A model generated the notes under the pieces. The model was not told the origin of the DNA. It made no database searches and saw only the letters and a program-made list of their open reading frames with translations. A program made the translations under genes and the position numbers. Shown here one piece after another: positions 7,706 to 15,488 of a DNA stretch of 35,244 bases. Origin of the DNA: Armatimonadota bacterium (GTDB lineage: Bacteria; Vulcanimicrobiota; Xenobia; RGZZ01); the NCBI GenBank assembly GCA_016868975.1, contig VGFD01000005.1, forward strand, positions 1 through 35,244, given 5' to 3'. Within the stretch, counting starts at the first letter, position 1. Each line of letters opens with the position of its first letter.

Positions 7706-10700
7706 ATGTCCTGGGTGAGCCTAACCTCGCCTCTCGGAGTGAAGCCGCAGCCGGTGCCCCGTGCGGCGCTAACCTCCGCGCCTCAAGCGATCGCCTCGCG
7801 GGACGCGGTTTCCCTGTCGGCGGCCGCGCTGGCCACGGCGCCGCTTTCCCTGCCGGCCGGAGCGCCGCCCGCGGTGCCCGCCGCGGGAGCCGTTCCCGCC
7901 GCCACCGCGCTGCGCGTGCTCACCGACCTCGAGTCGAAGGGCTGCCGGCTCACCCGCAAGCGCCTGTTCTGGATTCCCGGCTTGATGAGCCGACGCGTGA
8001 AGGTGACGCCCGATGAGTTCCTCAAGCAGCTTAACGAAGGGTCCAACCGCCTTGAAGTGGCCGCCGGCTCCTTCAAGCCCGCGGCGGTACGCGACAGCGA
8101 GGACGTCGCCGCGCTGGACCTGCTGTATCTGGGCGGGACGCCGGGCGCCATTTCCAACGCGCCTGTCCTGGCCGCGCTGCACGCGCTGTATCTTGACGGC
8201 TACGCCTTCTCCCGCGGAAACACCGCGATTGGTCCTTACGGCGCCTGGCGCGGCCTGCGCGACGGGGATGCGAAGGGCGTGGCCCGCAAGCACGGCGAGC
8301 ACGACGTTCCGCTGGCGGCTCCCGAAGATGCCTATCGCGCCGAATTCTTCCGCCTGGGAATCGTGAACCCGGCCTTCGCGAGCGGCGCCGAGGCGCAGAC
8401 CTTGAAGGCGTTGGACGCCCGGCAGGCGGTTTTCTGGAAGAAGCCGGAGGCCGGCGCCCGCCAGGATGCCGAGGCCACCCACAAGCGCCTGTTTGGTGGA
8501 CAAACGTCGTGGATGCCCTCGAGCACGCCGAGCACCGACGTGTGGCTGGGCACGCGCGAGGCGCCGCTCATTCGCATGGATGCCGCCCGGCTGGCCGACA
8601 GCGCGTCGTGCCAGAATGAGTTCGACGCGGCCATGCTGGATTATTCGAGCCTGCTCGCCTGCGGTATCCCGAAGGCGGCAGGTCACGCCGCCTGGGAGGC
8701 CGTGAAGGCTCCGGTCGCTGGCGAGCCGTTCCGCGACCGCGTGCAAGCCATGCGCGGCATTTTTGCGGCCGAGTTCAACGAGGCCGACGACGCGATCGCA
8801 TCGTTTGAGTTTCTGCGCAAGCACATGGCGCCCGGCCAGTCGCTTTCCGACGCCGCGAAGCAGTTCGTGGAAGTGCGCGACGCGCTGGGGCGCAACGGCC
8901 AGACCGTTGCCCGCGACACTTACCTGCGCCTGCGCGACCACCTCGACAAGGCGGTGCCGGGCCCCGAGCCTGCCGCCGACCGCCGCGGCTGGTATTTGCA
9001 GTTGCTCAAGGCCACCGGCGCGCCGAAGGCTTCGGAGCTGGCGTGGAAGGCGCTTGACGGCGCGGCGCCGCGCATCGAGCGGGTGTCGGTTTTCATGGGG
9101 CTGCTGGCCCAGGAAAACAACGCCGTCGACTCGGCTATCAACGATTATCAAACCGTGGCGGCATTGCAGCGTCCCGGCGAGGGTCTCGCCGCCGCGGCCA
9201 CCGCGTTCCGCACCGTGCGCGGCTTTCTGGGCCAGTACGCGAGCGACGATGCGTGCGCCGCGTTCAAGTTCATCCGCACGAAACTTGACAGCAGCCTGCC
9301 GGGCGCGTGGACCACGGCCGAGCGGGAGGAGATGTTCACCCGGCTCCTGCAGACGGTTGGAAAATTTCAGACTGCGCAGGAAACCTGGAAATTCCTGACC
9401 GGCGAGGGCGTGTTCTCCAGCCCGAATCCCCCGACCGATTTCAAGGAGCGGCTGGACGCGCTTCTCTCGCTGTATCGTCTGGAACAGAATAATTTCGAGG
9501 CGGCGCGGGCAGATTACAATTGCGCGCTCAACGCGCGACGCCCAGGCGAGACGGTGGCCGACGTGGTCGCGGAATTCGGCGCGGTGCGCGGCCGCCTGAA
9601 GGCAAATGGCGCGGAGAATGCGCGCGAGGCGTTCGCGTTCTTGCGCGGGGATATCGACGGCACGCTGAGCGGCGCGTTCAAGCCGGAAGAAAAGCGGCGG
9701 ATGTACCTGAAGCTGCTGGGCGCGGTGGAAAATCACGGCCTGTCGGTCAAATACTGGTCGCGTCTTGAGGAGTCCGGTCCGGCCGCGGAATTTCCGCAGC
9801 GCCTGGACACCTTCCTCGAATTGTGCAGCCTCGAGCATCTGGTATTCGAGGAGGCGTGGCTGGCCATGAGCACCCTTGTGGAATTGCGCGCGCCCGGAGA
9901 GAAGCTAGACGACGCGCTGAAGTCCTTCGCCGGCGTGCGCGCGAAAGTGCAGCGGCTGGACGCGGCCGGCGCGCGGGACGCGTTCCGCTACGTCCGCACC
10001 GACCTGCACAAGACGCTGCCCGGCGCGACTGACGCCGAGCGCGAGACGATGTACGGAAAGCTTCTCGGCGCGGTCGGAGATCAGTCGGTTGCGAAAACCG
10101 AGTGGAAGCATCTGGTGGACGCAAGCGCAAAAAATCCCCAGCCGCCGATCGGTGAAGTCGTCGAGGCTTTTGCGAGAGTGTACGTTCTCGATGACAGCAT
10201 TGAGGTCGCCAATAAAGCCGTCGAGGCGATTTCTTCGGTGGCGCGCACCCAGAAGCAGCCGGTCGCCGCGCTGGTGAGCGACTATGTCGCGCTGCGCAAG
10301 CTGGTCAGCCCGTACAACGGCTTCCACGGCGTGTCGCTGTTCAAGTTCGTGCATGAGCAGGTTCCCGCGCCGCAGCGCCAGATTTACGTGCGGCTGCAAG
10401 AGGCCTGTCTTGACTTCACGGTTGCGCAGTCGCTGTGGGAAACCCTTAACGAAACTCCCACGGATCTCTTTGAGCGCACTGACGTTCTCGTCGATTGCCT
10501 GAAAAAAGAACATCGCCGCGTGGACGTGGCCCGCTTCCAGCTTGACGCGGTGCTCTCGCACCGCCACTCCGGCGAGACCATCACCGCGGCTGCCCGCGCG
10601 CTCGACAACCTGCGCAACGCGCTGCCGTTGTGGGACGGTCTTTTGGTGGCTTCCGCCTTCAAGTTCGTGCGGGAGCGCGCATCGGCCACGCAAGAGGCGA

Positions 10701-11587
10701 TGTGCGTAAATCTCCTCAAAACCACGCAGTCGCTGGAGTGGGCGACGTCCGTGTGGGATTCAGTCGAGGCCGCCGGCCCGGATACCCAGTTCGATCTCCG
10801 CATGGGCACGCTGCTCAAGCAGCCGGTCGAAAAGTGGGAAGCCATCGTGAGCCGTATGAAAAGCCTGCCCAAATCCGTCCCTAAAGGCGTGGACGCGGAT
10901 CGGGGCGTGCGGGCGCTCTTCCGCCTGGTGACGGTGGACGATTCCGGCGCGCTCAGCGCTGTGCTGGCGCGGCTGGACGCCACGCCCGGCCTGGACCGGA
11001 CGCTGGCCATCGAGTGGCTGTGCGCGATGATGGAGCAGGCCGGCTCGGTGGAAGCCTTCGAACAGGGCTGGCGCGACGTGCACCGTCCGGGTGCTTCGGG
11101 CACGGTGGCCGAGCGGCAGCTGCTGATGGCCAACCTGGTGGAAGCCACCCGGCGCTCGCCCGGCGGCTACACTTCGTCGGTGGAGATTCTGCGGCGCCTG
11201 GACCGCCTGCCGGCGGCGGAATTCATGCCGGCGGCGCAGCAGGCGGTGGCGCTGACTTCCGCGATGCAGGGGCGGGCCGCGGATGCCTCGCAGGCCCTCG
11301 TCTACATTCTCGACGCGCGCGAGCAGGGCCGCTTCAGCACCGAGACGCTGGAAGACACGGTGAACCGCTTTGCCACGCTGTACGCGACGACGAATTCCCT
11401 GGAGATGGCGCTGGCCCGCCTGGAGCAGGGGACCGCCCCGTCCAACGGCGGCATCCAGGACAAAGACGGCGACCTCATTATCGGCGGGATCCGCGTCCCG
11501 CGCGGCCAGAAAAAGCCGCCGCCGGCCCCGCCGAGCTTCATCATGAAGGCATGGGAAGAGCTTCGCAAGCGCTTCTGGATGGAGTGA
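7706..11587 (+). CDS. Giant repeat protein (predicted alpha-solenoid), unknown function
   Basis: 1293 aa, not a family I recognise. Residues 1-75 are Ala/Pro/Ser-rich and disordered, with a short 'SRDAVSLS' motif at 31-38. Residues 80-355 form a unique domain ('RRVKVTPDEFLKQL', 'LDLLYLGGTPGAI'). From about 356 come seven degenerate repeats of 105-124 aa, beginning near 356, 469, 593, 710, 829, 935 and 1040. Each carries versions of 'RPGE', 'F..VR..L', 'A..AFKF.R..LD..LPG', 'ER..MY..LL..VG' and 'W..L', consistent with stacked helices as in TPR-like solenoids. The end is Pro/Lys-rich. There is no signal peptide or TM segment. The start is the ATG at 7706, which has GGAG 6 nt upstream; an upstream ATG at 7649 lacks one. 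A protein-binding scaffold is the only role I would infer. Confidence 0.85.
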   Translation: MSWVSLTSPLGVKPQPVPRAALTSAPQAIASRDAVSLSAAALATAPLSLPAGAPPAVPAAGAVPAATALRVLTDLESKGCRLTRKRLFWIPGLMSRRVKVTPDEFLKQLNEGSNRLEVAAGSFKPAAVRDSEDVAALDLLYLGGTPGAISNAPVLAALHALYLDGYAFSRGNTAIGPYGAWRGLRDGDAKGVARKHGEHDVPLAAPEDAYRAEFFRLGIVNPAFASGAEAQTLKALDARQAVFWKKPEAGARQDAEATHKRLFGGQTSWMPSSTPSTDVWLGTREAPLIRMDAARLADSASCQNEFDAAMLDYSSLLACGIPKAAGHAAWEAVKAPVAGEPFRDRVQAMRGIFAAEFNEADDAIASFEFLRKHMAPGQSLSDAAKQFVEVRDALGRNGQTVARDTYLRLRDHLDKAVPGPEPAADRRGWYLQLLKATGAPKASELAWKALDGAAPRIERVSVFMGLLAQENNAVDSAINDYQTVAALQRPGEGLAAAATAFRTVRGFLGQYASDDACAAFKFIRTKLDSSLPGAWTTAEREEMFTRLLQTVGKFQTAQETWKFLTGEGVFSSPNPPTDFKERLDALLSLYRLEQNNFEAARADYNCALNARRPGETVADVVAEFGAVRGRLKANGAENAREAFAFLRGDIDGTLSGAFKPEEKRRMYLKLLGAVENHGLSVKYWSRLEESGPAAEFPQRLDTFLELCSLEHLVFEEAWLAMSTLVELRAPGEKLDDALKSFAGVRAKVQRLDAAGARDAFRYVRTDLHKTLPGATDAERETMYGKLLGAVGDQSVAKTEWKHLVDASAKNPQPPIGEVVEAFARVYVLDDSIEVANKAVEAISSVARTQKQPVAALVSDYVALRKLVSPYNGFHGVSLFKFVHEQVPAPQRQIYVRLQEACLDFTVAQSLWETLNETPTDLFERTDVLVDCLKKEHRRVDVARFQLDAVLSHRHSGETITAAARALDNLRNALPLWDGLLVASAFKFVRERASATQEAMCVNLLKTTQSLEWATSVWDSVEAAGPDTQFDLRMGTLLKQPVEKWEAIVSRMKSLPKSVPKGVDADRGVRALFRLVTVDDSGALSAVLARLDATPGLDRTLAIEWLCAMMEQAGSVEAFEQGWRDVHRPGASGTVAERQLLMANLVEATRRSPGGYTSSVEILRRLDRLPAAEFMPAAQQAVALTSAMQGRAADASQALVYILDAREQGRFSTETLEDTVNRFATLYATTNSLEMALARLEQGTAPSNGGIQDKDGDLIIGGIRVPRGQKKPPPAPPSFIMKAWEELRKRFWME

Positions 11588-11653
11588 AGGATCCGCGGCA
11601 CCCCGAGAGTAAGTAAGCAAAGAGTTACCTATCAATGGAGGCAAACCCGGAGC

Positions 11654-11806
11654 ATGGCGGAAACGACTACCAACCAGCGCGACTTCAATGCGTTCTTGAT
11701 CATGGGGGCAGGGCTGTTCAGCACCATCCTCGGCATCGTCGTTGTCGGAGAAATCGTAAGCGCCATCTTCCACGCTTTCCAGGGGGGCGGAACACCGGCG
11801 CACTAG
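11654..11806 (+). CDS. Small single-TM protein (50 aa)
   Basis: Short frame 66 bp after the giant repeat gene. After a polar N-terminus (MAETTTNQRDF) nearly the whole chain is one hydrophobic helix ('FLIMGAGLFSTILGIVVVGEI'), ending in a Gly/Pro/His tail. A GGAGG lies about 12 nt and a CGGAG about 3 nt before the ATG. Codon choice at third positions is G/C-rich like its neighbours. It may be cotranscribed with the upstream gene. Function unknown; a small membrane subunit or anchor is possible. Confidence 0.6.
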   Translation: MAETTTNQRDFNAFLIMGAGLFSTILGIVVVGEIVSAIFHAFQGGGTPAH

Positions 11807-11813
11807 CCTGCGC

Positions 11814-11933
11814 TGTGGATAACTCAGCGGCCCACTCGACGAGCCCGCTTCACCGGTCCCGACAGGAGTTCTGACACGCGGACCGACTTCCACCCGGTGA
11901 CAGACTGTGGATAACATGCCAGGTTATCCACAG
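11814..11933. other. Cluster of three perfect DnaA boxes (candidate origin or DnaA-binding locus)
   Basis: The 9-mer TTATCCACA occurs three times in 120 bp of non-coding DNA: minus strand at 11814-11822 and 11906-11914, plus strand at 11924-11932. The last two form the arms of a perfect 11-bp inverted repeat (11905-11915 and 11923-11933, 7-nt loop). This could be oriC, a DnaA titration site, or partly a terminator hairpin, since CTTTTGC follows it. No dnaA, dnaN, gyrB or rpmH is near and no strong AT-rich unwinding region is seen. Confidence 0.4.
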
Positions 11934-11950
11934 CTTTTGCGTTCCGTGGA

Positions 11951-11980
11951 GAACGAAAAAGAAGACCCCTGGGGGTCTTC
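11951..11980 (-). terminator. Rho-independent terminator of the clostripain-like gene
   Basis: GAAGACCCC (11961-11969) pairs perfectly with GGGGTCTTC (11972-11980). On the minus strand the stem is followed by a T-rich run (complement of 11951-11960). It lies 17 bp after the stop at 11998. Confidence 0.85.
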
Positions 11981-11997
11981 CTTCGGCAGGCCCAAAC

Positions 11998-13983
11998 CTA
12001 CTTGTCCCAGACCTGGTTCTTGCCGATCATCTGCTGAACCGCCAGCACCGCCGCGTCGCCCTTCGTGCCCTCGTTGAGCGCGATGGAGTCGCGGATGGCC
12101 TTGTACTGCATGAAGTACTCGTAGGCGTTCTTGATCCACGGCTTGGCGAAGCCGAAGATACCCGCGGCGTACGCAAAGGGCACCAGCTGCGGCTGGACCA
12201 GCGCGACGCACGCGGCGGCCTTGGCGGCGCCGCCGATGACGTCGAGCCCGTTGTAGATGATCGCGTCGTAGGATTTGGAATCCTTGAACTGCGCGGTGGC
12301 GGCCTTCACGCCGTTGTACATGTCGTAGAGGCCGCCGTAGGCGCCCACGTAGGCGGCCGCGGTCGCAGGCAGGAAGAGGAAGCGGCCCGGACGCCCGCTC
12401 TGCAGGACGTTGAACGACTCCCACCAGCCGATGGTGGAGGCCCACCCGGAGTACGACCGCACCGTCGGATCCAGCGAGCGCTTGAAGCCCACCAGGCCGT
12501 CGACCGTCTTCTGGCCGAGAACCTTGTTGGCCATGCCGCCGGAGAAGGAGTCCTCGGACACCGACTCCAGGAACTTCGACCAGGAGTTGTTCTGGTTGAA
12601 GGACAGCTTCTCGTAGCCGAACTTGTGGTCCCACTTGTTGTCCACCGGGAACGAGTCGGGGCGGATGAAGCCGTAGTTGTCCGGCAGGAACATGGAAATG
12701 CCGTTGGCGTTTCGGTACGGTCCACCGCGGTGCGCCTCGCCGACCATCGCGCCCTCGACTGAGTCCATCACCTTCTGCGCGGCGGTCTTGACGGCCGCGT
12801 CGGTGATGTCCTTGTCGCGCGAGATCAGCTTTGCGAAGTGGAACACGTCGCGGACGCCCTCATACGCGCGGGTGACGCCCGGCATGGCGACTTCCTGGGT
12901 GTTGGCCATCAGCTCGCGCAGGTGCGCCTTGTCTATCTTGGCCTTGAGCAGCGCCTCGCCGAGGTCGTTGATGGAATCCTTGATTGCGCCCACCTTCGAC
13001 ATGTCGACCGCCGAGATGGTGGGCGCGAAGCCCTGGGCGGACACCGCCATGGAGCCGACCATGGTGAAGGTCTGGGCGACCTCTTCGGGCGTGCGCACCA
13101 CGTCGAGGTTGCTCTTCTTCAGCTCGTACACCACGCTGGGCACCGACATGCCGGCGCCGGCCACGAGGCCCTCGCTGCCGACCACGTAGTTCACGTGATC
13201 CTTGATCTCGTGGAGCAGCTCGATCTGGGTCGAGTTGGAAGCGTCAAAGGCCAGGACGTCGACTTTCTTGCCGGTGTCTTTCTCCACGGTCGCCAGCGCG
13301 CTGGCGAGCTGCTGTGGGGACATCTGCTTGCCGCTGGTGTCGTCCTTCATGATGCCGTTCATGCCCTGGGACGGGCCGAGCATCACGACGCAGTAGTGCT
13401 CCGCGGGGTACTTGTTCATGCCCCACTTCACGAAGTCGGACAGGGTGCGGGGATTGGCCATGTCGGCCTCGCCCAGGTCCTGCTTCATCTCCGACTTGAT
13501 GCCGCGGGTGTAGGGCGGCACGAGCTGGCGGAAGATCTCGCCGATGAGCTCGCCCTGGCTCAATTCCTTGTCGGTCTCGGGGACTTCGTAGCGGCGCACG
13601 CCCGACCAGTCGCGGGTGATCATGTCCAGGGTGCCCTTCTGGCGGGCGACCTGGGCCGCGATGTTGATGTTGTCGTCGGAGCCGGCGAACTCCAGCATGC
13701 GGAGCTGGCTGGGGGCCTGCTTGGCCAGAAAGTTGTTGCCGTTGATGTAGAAGAGGAAGGTCCACTTCTTCGGCTGCGCGGGATTGGTGGCCGTTGCAGG
13801 GGTAACGGCGGTCTGCGCAGCCGGCTGCTGCGGCGCCGGCCTGGGCTTCTCCGTCCCGGCGATGTCCGCGCGGTCCACAATCGTGGGGGCGGCGTTCGAG
13901 GGCGTGGTGAGGACCACGTCTCCAGCGAGATCTTTGACCGAGCGGCCAAACTTGATGCCGGTGAGTCCTGCGACCGAATCCAT
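11998..13983 (-). CDS. Clostripain-fold (peptidase C11-like) protein lacking catalytic His and Cys
   Basis: 661 aa. After a disordered Ala/Pro/Thr-rich N-terminus (1-72) with 'GDVVLTT' at 21-27, residues about 73-450 follow the C11 layout: 'KKWTFLFYINGNN', 'YPAEHYCVVMLGPSQG' and 'VDVLAFDASNSTQIE'. In active clostripains the last two read like 'LWNHG' and 'DACLM'. Here the histidine position is P204 and the cysteine position is S249, so peptidase activity is not expected. The C-terminal ~180 residues contain hydrophobic Ala/Gly-rich helices ('RFLFLPATAAAYVGAYGG', 'AAACVALVQPQLVPFAYAAGIFGFA') that may sit in or on a membrane. The ATG at 13983 has AGGAG 10 nt upstream. No classical signal peptide. 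A binding or scaffold role is inferred. Confidence 0.8.
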   Translation of the reverse strand: MDSVAGLTGIKFGRSVKDLAGDVVLTTPSNAAPTIVDRADIAGTEKPRPAPQQPAAQTAVTPATATNPAQPKKWTFLFYINGNNFLAKQAPSQLRMLEFAGSDDNINIAAQVARQKGTLDMITRDWSGVRRYEVPETDKELSQGELIGEIFRQLVPPYTRGIKSEMKQDLGEADMANPRTLSDFVKWGMNKYPAEHYCVVMLGPSQGMNGIMKDDTSGKQMSPQQLASALATVEKDTGKKVDVLAFDASNSTQIELLHEIKDHVNYVVGSEGLVAGAGMSVPSVVYELKKSNLDVVRTPEEVAQTFTMVGSMAVSAQGFAPTISAVDMSKVGAIKDSINDLGEALLKAKIDKAHLRELMANTQEVAMPGVTRAYEGVRDVFHFAKLISRDKDITDAAVKTAAQKVMDSVEGAMVGEAHRGGPYRNANGISMFLPDNYGFIRPDSFPVDNKWDHKFGYEKLSFNQNNSWSKFLESVSEDSFSGGMANKVLGQKTVDGLVGFKRSLDPTVRSYSGWASTIGWWESFNVLQSGRPGRFLFLPATAAAYVGAYGGLYDMYNGVKAATAQFKDSKSYDAIIYNGLDVIGGAAKAAACVALVQPQLVPFAYAAGIFGFAKPWIKNAYEYFMQYKAIRDSIALNEGTKGDAAVLAVQQMIGKNQVWDK

Positions 13984-14047
13984 GAGACACACTCTCCTGG
14001 GCCGATTAGTCCCGCAGGGCATGAGACACCCTCTCGGACTTTCCACT

Positions 14048-14077
14048 AGTGTAGTGCCCGCGCGTCCGGCCAATCAA
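14048..14077 (-). promoter_or_regulatory. Promoter of the clostripain-like gene
   Basis: Minus-strand TTGATT (14077-14072), 18-bp spacer, TACACT (14053-14048). It predicts a leader of about 58 nt before the ATG at 13983. Confidence 0.45.
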
Positions 14078-14113
14078 GTAGAAAACGTTGCCTACATGTT
14101 AACAGGCCACTGT

Positions 14114-14188
14114 GGGGTGCTTTAGAATGGGGTGCTTTAGAATGGGGTGCTTTAGAATGGGGTGCTTTAGAATGGGGTGCTTTAGAGT
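14114..14188. repeat. 15-bp tandem repeat, five copies
   Basis: Unit GGGGTGCTTTAGAAT. Copies 1-4 are identical and copy 5 differs by one base (GAAT to GAGT). It lies in the 337-bp gap between the divergent clostripain-like and YHS genes, just upstream of the clostripain promoter. The rest of the gap holds that promoter and nothing else recognisable. Perfect identity implies recent slippage. It could be a phase-variable spacer or an array of protein-binding sites. Confidence 0.95.
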
Positions 14189-14320
14189 GCGCCGGCGTGT
14201 GGGGCCGTGAAGAAGCGATACAAGACCTCACGAACGGCGGGTCCGCCGACACCGCCGGTTTCCCAATCGTTAACATATTGGATCGCCGGGCGCCCTGTCC
14301 GAGCGGATAGAATCTGCTGC

Positions 14321-14860
14321 ATGAATGACGCTTCAAAACAGCGGATCACGCCGGCGGCGGCTTTCGGCATTGTGGTCGGCATCTGGGTTGTGCTTGCCGT
14401 GTTGATTTTCGGATTCGCGCGGGCCGGCGGTAAGAAGACTGTCCCGGGAAAGCGGCCGTCCAAGAAGGCGGTGGCCGCATCGCCCTCTCCCAGCCCGGTC
14501 GCTTCTCCGGATCCGGAAGACGCCCCCATCCCGCCAGACGATTCGCCCGCTGCGCTGGACGAGTCCCCGACGCCGGTCCCCGTCGAGACTGGCGAGCCCC
14601 CGTCCGACGCGGCGCAGCAACGGGTGTTGCTCGTCGAGGATCCGGTGTGCAAGCAGCCGGTCGATCCCGTCCGCGCACAGTTCGTGATCGAGTATGGCTC
14701 GACGTCTATCTACTTTGACACGCTCGAGTGTCTGACGCGGTTCAGAGAGAATCCCAATGCGTATGCGCCGGCCGGAACGCCGGCCGTGCGCGACCCGGTC
14801 CCGGCCCCCGTCGGCGACAGTCCGCAGCCCCTTGACGACAGTCCCTCGCCGTTGCCGTAG
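14321..14860 (+). CDS. Membrane-anchored YHS-domain protein
   Basis: 179 aa. One TM helix at about 13-33 ('AAAFGIVVGIWVVLAVLIFGF') is followed by a Lys-rich stretch and a Pro/Ser/Asp-rich linker (about 52-98). A YHS domain then spans about 103-150: 'DPVCKQPVDP' with C110, 'STSIYFDTLECLTRF' with C137, then 'ENPNAYA'. The YHS family binds metals (copper or others) through such cysteines and is found on P-type ATPases and small carriers. A short acidic Pro-rich tail ends the protein. The ATG at 14321 is chosen because it directly precedes the TM helix; its ribosome site is weak. Lysines after the helix suggest N-out, C-in topology, not proven. Metal identity unknown. Confidence 0.75.
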   Translation: MNDASKQRITPAAAFGIVVGIWVVLAVLIFGFARAGGKKTVPGKRPSKKAVAASPSPSPVASPDPEDAPIPPDDSPAALDESPTPVPVETGEPPSDAAQQRVLLVEDPVCKQPVDPVRAQFVIEYGSTSIYFDTLECLTRFRENPNAYAPAGTPAVRDPVPAPVGDSPQPLDDSPSPLP

Positions 14861-14907
14861 GGCATCCCGGGCCGCGCGGGGAACATGTTCGCGAAAGGAT
14901 GTTTTTC

Positions 14908-15414
14908 GTGGACGCTCTCGATCTGGCCCGCAAGTTTCTTCAGGAGGCGGTGTTTGCGTCACGCGAGCTGCAGCACCGCGGACAATCTGGGATAGGCGCT
15001 GGTGGGATAGGCGCTGGTGGGATAGGCGCTGGCGCGCCGGCGGATACGTCAGGCTGCGGCCTGGGCCCCAAAGCCGCCGTCCCTGAGTCGTTCTCGGGCA
15101 AGCAGACGGAGCTGCTCGGGCAAATGGTGCAGGCGCTCGGCGTGACGGATCCGCCCATGGATCAAGTGGAAGCCGTGACTGCGCAGTGGATCAAGGTCCA
15201 GGACGGGCTGGACCGCAAGCGCAACCACTTTTTGAAGGATTTCCGCAACCTGCACGGATTTGATCGCAAGGCCTATGCGCCAGACGTCGAGGCGGAGTTC
15301 AAGGCGGGTCTTGAGGAGATCAACCGCGATAACAACGACCGCTTGCACAGGCAGGCGGAGGCGCTGGTGGAGTCAGTTCGACGATCTGTCGATCCGTTCA
15401 CATCCCGGATATAG
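14908..15414 (+). CDS. Hypothetical helical protein with a Gly-repeat segment
   Basis: About 168 aa, family not recognised. It opens with an amphipathic helix ('DALDLARKFLQEAVFASRELQ'), then a flexible 'GIGAG' triple repeat encoded by a 15-bp DNA tandem repeat (14989-15033). A mostly helical region with 'FSGKQTELLGQMVQALGV' and 'RNHFLKDFRNLHGFDRKAY' follows. There is no TM segment. The GTG at 14908 has AAAGGA 8 nt upstream and is preferred to the ATG at 14899, which is too close to that site. The same-strand order after the YHS gene (47-bp gap) suggests cotranscription. Confidence 0.6.
   Translation: MDALDLARKFLQEAVFASRELQHRGQSGIGAGGIGAGGIGAGAPADTSGCGLGPKAAVPESFSGKQTELLGQMVQALGVTDPPMDQVEAVTAQWIKVQDGLDRKRNHFLKDFRNLHGFDRKAYAPDVEAEFKAGLEEINRDNNDRLHRQAEALVESVRRSVDPFTSRI
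14989..15033 (+). repeat. 15-bp tandem repeat, three copies, in coding sequence
   Basis: Unit GGGATAGGCGCTGGT repeated three times, the last differing in its final base. It is in frame and encodes GIGAG x3 in the 168-aa hypothetical protein. Copy-number change would lengthen a linker without a frameshift. Confidence 0.95.
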
Positions 15415-15488
15415 CAATTCGACCGTCGGTCCTCTAGTATTCTGGTAACGCCATTGACGCTCGCCGTCTGGAGAGGTGTCCGACTTTC

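Noticed and set aside
7769-9838. Long minus-strand open frame (689 codons) opposite the giant repeat gene
   Set aside because: Arg/Gly/His-rich translation typical of the antisense of high-GC coding DNA; the plus-strand product has coherent repeats and a ribosome site.
14114-14188. CRISPR array
   Set aside because: Units are 15 bp, directly abutting and without spacers; no cas genes in the window. The 45-bp repeat at 19529-19655 is also spacerless and coding.
14046-14336. Minus-strand frame with KAPHS repeats
   Set aside because: The repeats are only the translation of the 15-bp DNA tandem repeat; the frame crosses the divergent promoter region and has no other support.
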